DNA from: Syncephalastrum monosporum B8922 | Taxonomy: Eukaryota; Mucoromycota; Mucoromycetes; Mucorales; Syncephalastraceae | Length of the DNA: 64,000 nt | Direction: 5' to 3' | Assembly (NCBI GenBank): GCA_000697355.1 | Contig: JNEN01000820.1 | Coordinates: forward strand, 43,963 to 107,962 | In this document: in pieces, positions 56,950-64,000 of the stretch | Layout of the letters: the number at the start of each line of letters is the position of its first letter | Position numbering within the stretch: position 1 is the first letter of the stretch | The notes under the pieces: generated by a model | Told to the model about the DNA's origin: nothing | The model's input: only the letters and a program-made list of their open reading frames with translations | Databases searched by the model: none | Position numbers and translations under genes: made by a program

Positions 56950-57395
56950 GATGGATTCTGCGCAGTTCGCAGCACATCTGGTAGGCATCACATAAACTCT
57001 TACACGTAACCATGAATGCTGACCACATATGCAGGCCCAGATGTCCTCACATCGACAGGAAACATTGCATCGTCTACAGCGTAGGTATAGCTATACCGCT
57101 CCAACGAGCCTAATACCTTTATTTTAGATGATGTGCAAGGAGCCTCTGGGCCAGACCTTCTTTGTGCTGAACAAGGACGTCGCCATCCTTCAGTTTGGCG
57201 CTCCCAACACCACGGGTAACGTATTTATACGACTGCCCTTTTCTCTGATACTCACCCCCATAGCATTCATATCTGCTGTCAAGCTCATCATCCGTATCCT
57301 CCACATAAAACTTAACTTGAAAATAAGCTATACGTACATGAGGAAGCACAGTAGATACTTTCGTGAGAGCTAGGTGGGTGGATGTCGAATAGCTA
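56950..57395 (+). pseudogene. Decayed duplicate of the FHA-kinase FHA region
   Basis: This segment parallels, on the opposite strand, exons 1 (end) to 6 (start) of the kinase at 43750-45983. It keeps the parental introns: GTAGGCATCA...TATGCAG, then a coding block reading RCPHIDRKHCIVYS, then GTAGGTATAGCT...TTTTAG, then CKEPLGQTFFVLNKD. It then joins directly to the later block VAILQFGAPNTTG, so about 21 codons (KNGTWLNG region) and one intron are deleted. The following intron GTAACGTA...CATAG and 'AVKLIIRI' are conserved, but the next donor is changed from GT to AT, and in-frame stops lie just upstream. No kinase domain is present. DNA-level duplication is indicated because introns are retained. 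Confidence 0.85.
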
Positions 57396-57665
57396 TTTGC
57401 CACGTGGCTCAGGCCCACTACATGTATCATTTTTTCACGTATCATAAAGGAGCACCGATATAGCGTCTATCATGCAGATAAAAGAGACAGATGGATACAC
57501 GTCCGCCGCCAATGATTATGTTTTGTCACATGCACGTTGAGCAAATATGCCAAAGCTGAAATGGGCCCAATGGGCTGCCTATTACAGTAGCATGACCATT
57601 TTGGGAAATAATTGGCTCGTTTGCTTCAGCAGGGCATTTTCACTTTCACTTTCTCTGTTCTTATC

Positions 57666-58733
57666 ATGGCGACGTGGACGGAGACAGCCGAGGGATGGCT
57701 CAGGCAAGCAGCCATTGCAGTCATGAGCAAAGGACCTGTGCCGCGGCATATCGCTTTTATCCTCGATGGCAATCGCCGCTATGCTCGCAAGACCGGTGCC
57801 ACCAACACCAAGGTCGGCCACTATGAAGGTTTCCGCCAACTCGAAAAGGTACAACTCCCATAAGACCGACTTGTGACTCACTGTGTTTCTCAAGGTGCTC
57901 GAATGGTGCATGGATCTGGGCGTAGAAGCTGTGTCTGTTTTTGCATTCGCCATCAACAATTTCAATCGATCGCAGGAGGAAGTCGATTACCTCATGCAGC
58001 TGTTCCGTGAGGCCTTTGCTGCCTTTGCTGACAACAAGTAAGCCGTCATTGGTATCAACACTATTTACTGATTTGGATGGTTCAGCGCTCTTGTGGATGA
58101 ATATGAGATCGGTATCCGTGTCATTGGCCATTTGAGCTATTTGCCGAAAGACGTGGAGAACCTGGCACATCAAGTCATGGATCGGACGAAGCACAATACC
58201 AAGTAAGTTCGATTATACTACCGCGTGAATGCTATTGACCTCACGTAGGCGCATTCTGAATATATGCTGCCCCTATGCCTCCAAGGACGAGATGGCAACG
58301 GCCATTCAGACAACCGTACAAGATGTTGAAAACGAGACACTTGCGAAAGAGTAAGTCCATCCGAACTGGGAAATATGAAAGGGCAATGGAGCATTAACTT
58401 GGGTTAGGGATATCACGGCAGAAACTTTGGATGAGCGCATGTTCACCGGGACATGTCCACCACTGGATATGCTCGTACGCACGTCGGGTGAGATCCGCTT
58501 GAGCGACTTTATGCTGTGGCAGGCCAGCGAACGCTGCCAGATTCACTTTGTCGACTGCTTTTGGCCCGAGTTTACCTTGTGGAAGATGCTGCCCATCCTT
58601 CTTGAATACAAAATATACCAGGATCATAGACATCCACGTCATTATTCCCAGCATGCTTTGGTAGGTCGTCATTCATTTGAGCAGTTCATGTTCCACTCAT
58701 TTGTGAATGTAGGCTGCCTCCAAGCAGGAATAA
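57666..58733 (+). CDS. RER2: Cis-prenyltransferase / dehydrodolichyl diphosphate synthase (RER2/DHDDS)
   Basis: Six exons (57666-57848, 57895-58037, 58086-58202, 58249-58350, 58408-58660, 58713-58733) give 272 residues. The UPP-synthase fold is clear: 'PRHIAFILDGNRRYARK' with the catalytic Asp, 'VSVFAFAINNFNRSQEEVD', and 'DMLVRTSGEIRLSDFMLW' with the diphosphate-binding Arg residues, then 'HFVDCFWPEF'. The enzyme adds isopentenyl units to farnesyl diphosphate at the ER to build dolichol for N-glycosylation, O-mannosylation and GPI anchors, usually together with Nus1. The last exon has six codons. The start at 57666 is the first ATG before the conserved region. Confidence 0.93.
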
Positions 58734-59974
58734 ACATAATTCATATAATCCTTTGTTGGATGGATCATACCACGATACAACATTGGCTGATCTCGTTCTC
58801 TCAGTATCTCGCTGTAATATGAGTTTTGCTTTCCATGGAGGGCGCAAGGAATTCTTTTTTTCTTTAAAAAAAATCGATAGTTATATATTTGACTTTTATG
58901 CGGTACACGACGCTGCAATCGAGCGTAACATCCATGTGCTGGCCTGATAGGTGCGGATTCTGGCCTGTGCCTGGATTCGCTGCAAGCTAAGAAACAACTA
59001 CTGTGGTTTACGAGCAGGTACCAGGAGTCACAAATCTTAGGATTATCTCCCATGTTTCATATTCTTCTAGATCGAAATGAGCAGTCAATGATAAAGCTCG
59101 ACCTAGTCCAATAGATGCATGACTCTACAGTATGTACTGCATAATTTGCACAGTAGTTTGTTCGTAGCAAAAAAAGTTCGCCAAGCCAAAGGCAGACTTT
59201 AAAGTATCTATGAGAAGTTCGGAAGACGTCTCCTGCTATCATGAGTATCAACAGTGGAAGCAGCTAGATAATGCATACAAGGTAGTACATGCATTACACA
59301 GTGCTACACAATAAGTTATGAAATGAAAAGAAGGAGGAGAAAGGCAGACGACAATGATGATTCCTGCTTTTGGGACCTGCGTCCTTTGGGGGTGGATGCA
59401 AACCATAATCCACGTGTTTCTGGATCTGAATTTCGACTTCCCGGATACAATAATTCAAATAATGTGGGAGGCCGAGCGCGAGCTACAAAGTATAAAAGCA
59501 GGGATGAAACAAGCAACAAGAAAATTGCTTCCTCCCGGTGATCAGAGAAAAAGAATGCACGTCTTTCTACAGTATTTAATAATAGTAATAATAGAACTGC
59601 GCTATTTTTCATTGATGGCTGCAAAGAGATAAGGGTTGACGGGGTATAAATAAAATGCCAGCGAAGCTTGGATCGAACCGTGTCCTGGCAACGATTAGAG
59701 TTCTTCACTGAACGTTTTTGAGATAAGCCAGATCGCATTACGACTATCACGCGAGGATGTAGGTTATAAGATACTGCTCATATGGACATGAGACAAGTCA
59801 AGAAGACATGATAATGGAAGTAAAACATCGTTACACTGGAGTGTTACATGACGATAGAGATTCTGCCATTTGAAGTGGCGAAGTAAAGTGCAAAAAAAAA
59901 AAAAAGTATAATGCGCTGCTGAGATTTTGAGCCTGAGCAGGCACATACGCAAACTATTATACTTTACTCGTTAC
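58734..59974. other. Intergenic region of 1.2 kb
   Basis: No gene is supported. It is AT-rich with A-tracts near 58866 and 59890. It includes the promoter of HAD paralog B. Confidence 0.5.
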
Positions 59975-60718
59975 ATGAAAGAGGCAGAAGCGATCGTGCT
60001 ATCGCCTGTGGCTGAGGACCTTGCGCCCGACGTCCAAAAGCACGCGCCGAGCCAAGAATACATGACGATCGCGGCCCGGCCATCCAGGAAACGAAAGCAT
60101 CCCCAGGACCAGTTGCTGATCTTGGATCTGAATGGCACGCTTGTCTCGCGCACGAAACGCAACCAGGGGATGTATGTGCGACCCTATGCAGACGAGTTTC
60201 TGGATCACATCTTTCGGCACTACAAGGTCATGGTGTGGAGCTCAGCCCAGCCCCAGTCCGTCGAGAACATGCTTCAGCTCTTTGGTCGTCATGAACACCG
60301 TCTGGCGAAAGTCTGGGACCGCACCAAGTTCAATCTGACCCGGCAAGAGTATTACCGAAAGACGCTGACGATCAAAAACCTGGAGGAGGTCTGGGAGGCT
60401 TTTGGCGGCAAATACGATGCGACCAATACCATCATGGTGGACGATTCGCCTGCCAAGGCTGTGCTGCAGCCCTATAACAGCGTCCACCTGACAGAATTCG
60501 ACCATGCCAAAATCGATTGCCACGAAGGCGAAAGCGAGCTGGCTGATGTACGAACCTACCTCCGTGACCTGCGATACCAGAGCAACGTCGCCAATTATAT
60601 CAAGGAGCGCCCGTACCAATGCGGTCAGGCCATCCACCGCGGGTCCTTCAAAGTACACTACTACACCTTTGGCGCACGGAAAAAGCGATTACGCCTGGAT
60701 ATCCGCGATGGCTGGTGA
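59975..60718 (+). CDS. FCP1/NIF-type HAD-family protein with altered catalytic motif, paralog B
   Basis: A single-exon ORF of 247 residues. The HAD core starts near residue 48: 'QLLILDLNGTLVSR', then 'MYVRPYADEFLDHIFRHY', 'VMVWSSAQPQSVENM', 'TNTIMVDDSPAKAV' and 'PYNSVHLTEFDHAK'. It aligns with 39969-40940 over the whole core. The motif again reads D-L-N-G-T, so the +2 general acid is Asn in both. Unlike paralog A it lacks a mitochondrial-like N-terminus and ends in a basic tail (GARKKRLRLDIRDGW). I used the ATG at 59975; an upstream frame extension starts only with TTG. Phosphatase activity should not be assumed. Confidence 0.8.
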   Translation: MKEAEAIVLSPVAEDLAPDVQKHAPSQEYMTIAARPSRKRKHPQDQLLILDLNGTLVSRTKRNQGMYVRPYADEFLDHIFRHYKVMVWSSAQPQSVENMLQLFGRHEHRLAKVWDRTKFNLTRQEYYRKTLTIKNLEEVWEAFGGKYDATNTIMVDDSPAKAVLQPYNSVHLTEFDHAKIDCHEGESELADVRTYLRDLRYQSNVANYIKERPYQCGQAIHRGSFKVHYYTFGARKKRLRLDIRDGW

Positions 60719-60966
60719 GGAAAGGAAAAGGTGGTAGCTTGTTTTATTGTTGTTGTATAAAAATAGCATAAACCATGAGTGGGCGGTGTGTCCTTAACTT
60801 TGTGTCACTGCATCCCGAGCGAAAAAAATAAAAAAAAGCCTTCCCCTTTTGCACAAATTCAGCCATTTCCACTTTTTTTTTCCTCGTCTTGCTTTTTTCT
60901 TTCCTCTTCTCTCCCTTACTTCTTTCGCCCGTCTCTCTATTTCATTGAGCCCAATTCGCTGACGGG

Positions 60967-62543
60967 ATGCTTTACCTCACCAATGACCTGGGTATGCTCC
61001 CGTTCTTCCTCCCTTTGGGAGTGATTGGCTTTTATCGGTACCTGTGGTACTTTATCCGCGTCATTGCATGGCTCGTCTACAAGCCGCGTCGCCCCAAAGC
61101 CAACCCAACCTATCGACCCGAGGAGGATGTGACGATTATCGTGCCCACGATTGATGCCGGTGAAGAGTTTAAGATCGCCGCTCGCAGCTGGCTGGCCTGC
61201 AAACCCAAAGAGATCATTATTATTACCGAGACCAACATGCGCGGTCCGCTCCAGGAACTTGCCGATGAAGTCGATCCAGAGCGCATCCGGGTGCGCACTG
61301 TCCCGAAAGCCAACAAGCGCCTTCAGATGGTCGAGGGCGTCAATGCGACCACGACAGAGATCCTGGTGTTTGCCGACGACGATGCCATTTGGAAGCCCAC
61401 TATGCTCGAGTACATCCTCGCCTGCTTCGAGGACCTCAAGATGGGCGGTGTCGGCACCTCCCAAACCGTCCACGCTGTCGATCCCAATGGCCACCAGACC
61501 CTCTGGGAGATTCTCGCTGGCTTCCGCTTGACGAGTCGCAATATCGAGATTGCGGCCTCGACCCACATTGACGGCGGCATCTGCTGTCTCTCCGGTCGCA
61601 CCGCCGCCTACCGCACCCTCATCCTGAAAGACCCTGCTTTCCAGTACTGCTTCACCAACGATCTGTGGCTCGGCAAATATCCGCTCAATTCGGGAGACGA
61701 CAAGTTCCTCACGCGTTGGATGGTGTCGCACGGCTGGAACACCTATGCACAATGCTGCAAAGAGGCCGAATTGTTCTCGACATTCAAGAACAATTGGCGC
61801 TTCCTCAAACAGGTTCTGCGCTGGACCCGCAACACATGGCGTTCTGACTTTCGTTCGCTCTTTACTGAGCGCTACATCTGGCGCCGCCACCCCTACGTTG
61901 CGTTCACCATGGTCGATAAAATCTTCAATCCCTTGACGCTCCTCGCCGGCCCGATCCTTGTCGCGGTGTTCACCTCCCTTGAAAAGGGTGGTGCGACGAA
62001 CGATCCTCTACCCGGCTGGAACATTGCGGTTTCGTACATTTGCTGGTTGCTCGTCACCCGTTTCGTCAAGCTCATCCCCCACTTTGTGCGCCGCCCGCTC
62101 GATATCTGGGTGCTCCCACTTTGGCTCGTTTTCAACTATTATTTTGCAATCATGAAGCTTTACGCCCTGTTTACTCTCCATGTCACGGCGTGGGGTACGC
62201 GTACCTTTGAAAATGTAAGTTCATGATGATCCTATCTGCGTTTCGATTACTCATACAGGGGATGCATCACTAGGGTGAGGGGCTGGGTGAGCACATGCAA
62301 ACCGAGGAAGAGAAGCAGGCGGAGAAGCATAACCAACAGCAAAACGTTCGTATCGAGATGGAGGACCTATCTGAGCATCAACACCAGCAACAGCTCCAGC
62401 AACATCAGGACAACCCATTCGACGATGACCATCGTGGACGGTACACAGAGGATGAGCACTACGCGCCTCCACCTGCCCGCGGTGCCGAGGACTATCCTTC
62501 GCAGCAAGGTTACCCTCACAACAAAGAAGCCCTGATATCCTGA
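60967..62543 (+). CDS. Membrane polysaccharide synthase, GT2 family (Cps1/hyaluronan-synthase-like)
   Basis: Exons 60967-62214 and 62274-62543 give 505 residues. An N-terminal membrane segment (LPLGVIGFYRYLWYFIRVIA) precedes the GT-A domain: 'DVTIIVPTIDAGEEF', 'EILVFADDDAIWKP' (DDD motif), 'NSGDDKFLTRWMVSHGW' (acceptor-site acidic residues) and 'KQVLRWTRNTW' (Q-x-x-R-W). Three or more C-terminal helices follow, then a Gln/His/Glu-rich cytoplasmic tail. This is the processive GT2 architecture of fungal Cps1-like and hyaluronan synthases, which extrude a beta-linked polymer; the sugar cannot be told from sequence. The acceptor at 62271-62273 was chosen because the earlier AG at 62256-62257 leads to a stop. 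Confidence 0.85.
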
Positions 62544-63512
62544 TCTGCTATATACGTCCTACCACATCCCCGCATTCACTCTAAAACGTCTTTCTCTCCA
62601 TCACGTATACGCACCTGATACACACAACGCACACGTATAGTATTTCCATCTTCATGAACATAATTCCTTCACTATTCTTTTGTTTTTTCCCCGTTCTGTG
62701 CACATCCCCCCTTTCTTTAGGGTACACTTGTACTGTTTTCTTTATAAAACAATCTAAACGATCATGCATGTAACTCCGGAGTCTGTATCGTACCTTATCA
62801 CCCGCCGTTTCTCGTTTAATGATCAGCAGGGTACAAAAGCGGCTCCAGGTCGGGTAGGAAGGCTGAGTTTGTGAGGCTGTAGGCAGGCGTATGCAACAAA
62901 GAGACCTAGGCTAAATCGGCGTATTTACTCTCACACAAAGCAAAAGGTGCCACGAGAAATAAGAGAGACACCCGATGTCGCAGAAGCGGCTGATGCCATG
63001 TCATATTGGGTGCCTGAGCTATATAAAGGGGATCATGCGCATGCGCTTATCCTGATATCTCATTGGCTTGGCCAGCGTGGCGTAGATCCAAAACAGGTCT
63101 GCAGAGCAGATGTGTGTGCGCCCAACCCGTTACTTCGTCCTGCCAAACAAATGCAGTGCAAAGGAGGGGGGCAAAAAGAAGAAAGAAAGAAAATAGAAAG
63201 CGAGAACATGATGGCGTCATGGCGTGAGCGTATTACATCCATTGCACAGGATAACGGGCAGTACATACTGTATAAATTGCATGTTCTATTTATGTAAATC
63301 AAGAGAAAGAGGGAAAAGACAGCACCACTTGTAACCAGGAGAAAGATTGCTAAGAATAACATATGGTTGAAAGGATAAAGAATATCCTATTTAGTGAATT
63401 TTTCCTTCTTTGACGCGGCCCCTCGTATATCGCCTCAACACTTATTGATGGTCATTAATTTAGCTGTGGTGTACATACACTCTTTCCGGGAAGTAAATTC
63501 GCTTGAGGATGA
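62544..63512. other. Intergenic region
   Basis: No gene is supported. A frame open at 62947-63297 gives a protein-like stretch (MSYWVPELYKGDHAHALIL) that resembles nothing I recognise and may be chance or transposon debris. Confidence 0.45.
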
Positions 63513-63950
63513 GAACAAAATTCATGTAGGAAAAGAAAGCGAGGGGAGGTGACTGGGTATATAAGCAAAGGTACAGTAACAGGACATTACACCAGTTTTC
63601 TGAAGGCAACAATGGATGAAATGGACCAATATCCGCACATGAAGGGGAATTATCTGGTAATGGACAATGCCCCCGTCCATACGCGGGGGGGGGGGGACAT
63701 AGCCAACTACATTGAGTCCCGAGGTTATCGTTGTGCTTATTTACCACCATATTCTCCAGAACTCAATCCAATTGAACAATTCTGGTCAGTTGTCAAGAGC
63801 AAGGTAAAGCGTAATCGATTCTTGGAAAAGGAGACATTGATGACGAGAATCAGCGAAGCATCTTGTAGCTTAAAGCTAAGTGACTTCAAAGGTTTTGTTT
63901 GGCACTTTCATAAATGTTTGGATAAATGTCGCAATAGAGAGCAACTTTAA
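63513..63950 (+). mobile_element. C-terminal half of a DDE_3-type (IS630/Tc1-mariner) transposase
   Basis: The frame opens at a stop ending 63512 and runs to TAA at 63948-63950 with no ATG in a suitable place. It contains 'KGTVTGHYTSFLKATMDEMD', 'YLVMDNAPVHTR' with the second catalytic Asp, 'LPPYSPELNPIEQFWSVVKS' with the final acidic residue, and 'KVKRNRFLEKETL', a pattern common in Mucorales transposases. The first Asp and the N-terminal DNA-binding half are missing, so the copy is truncated and presumably inactive. A run of 12 G inside the ORF adds GGG after HTR and looks like slippage. A poly-A tract of at least 24 bases closes the window at 63977-64000. Confidence 0.8.
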
Positions 63951-63968
63951 TAATCTAACAATGCATTG

Positions 63969-64000
<32 letters not shown>

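Noticed and set aside
57119..57445. Reverse-strand ORF containing KLKDGDV
   Set aside because: Tempting because KLKDGDV resembles an FHA segment, but this strand is antisense to the collinear plus-strand match with the kinase; the resemblance is coincidental.
59660..59740. tRNA-like GGATCGAACC on the minus strand
   Set aside because: The T-stem and acceptor stem do not pair; not a tRNA.
60937..61890. Reverse-strand ORF of 317 codons opposite the GT2 gene
   Set aside because: Mirror of GC-rich coding sequence; the plus-strand GT2 protein is unmistakable.
62995..63297. ORF beginning MSYWVPELYKGDH
   Set aside because: Protein-like for about 50 residues but no recognisable family, then low-complexity; insufficient support for a gene.
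1..64000. Secondary-metabolite or defence gene cluster, CRISPR array, prophage
   Set aside because: Genes are dispersed housekeeping genes with eukaryotic introns; no regularly spaced repeats or biosynthetic core enzymes were seen.

Overview
The window is nuclear DNA from an intron-rich filamentous fungus, most likely an early-diverging lineage such as Mucoromycota/Mucorales. The evidence is: short GT-AG introns in nearly every gene, T-rich leaders before start codons, fungal-type families (Lec1-like PXB-PX-DUF3818, Sip5, GH17, Cps1-like GT2, a Dia2/Pof3-like F-box protein), a cobalamin adenosyltransferase (absent from most Dikarya but kept in early-branching fungi), and a DDE_3-type transposase remnant of a kind common in Mucorales. 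The species cannot be fixed from the sequence alone. All exon models below were drawn by eye from splice signals and checked for reading-frame closure.

Layout. 0-10 kb: a zinc-knuckle ORF fragment at the left edge, mitochondrial ribosomal protein mL50, a ubiquitin-like/BAG co-chaperone, an acidic proline-rich hypothetical, two ribosomal protein genes in tandem (RPL11, RPS8), a 2.6-kb gene-poor stretch, and a MARVEL-type membrane protein. 10-25 kb: a TPR-F-box-LRR protein, a 2.9-kb gene-poor stretch, a SET/Rubisco-LSMT-type methyltransferase, a Golgi GDPase (GDA1), an aquaglyceroporin and a SulP sulfate permease. 25-38 kb: nucleoporin NDC1, Sip5-like RING protein, STEEP1/CXorf56-like protein, MCTS1/Tma20, Lec1-like lipid-binding protein, and a small HTH/Myb-like gene. 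39-54 kb: a His/Gly-rich secreted peptide, an FCP1/NIF-type HAD protein, a METTL2/Trm140-like tRNA methyltransferase, an FHA-kinase (Chk2/Rad53-like) head-to-head with OGG1, calmodulin, an SPX-SLC13 phosphate transporter, and cobalamin adenosyltransferase head-to-head with COX18. 54-64 kb: a membrane-anchored GH17 glucanase, a pseudogene fragment of the FHA kinase, a cis-prenyltransferase (RER2/DHDDS), a second HAD paralog, a Cps1-like GT2 polysaccharide synthase, and a transposase remnant at the right edge.

Most genes are core housekeeping genes and there is no metabolic gene cluster. The most informative local relationships are two very tight divergent pairs (kinase/OGG1, both genome-integrity genes; MMAB/COX18, the second mitochondrial and the first usually so), two HAD paralogs sharing the same altered catalytic motif, and a 0.45-kb duplicated, decayed piece of the FHA kinase that still carries the parental intron pattern. 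I did not find a clearly novel multi-gene system. No tRNA, rRNA or CRISPR array was recognised by eye.
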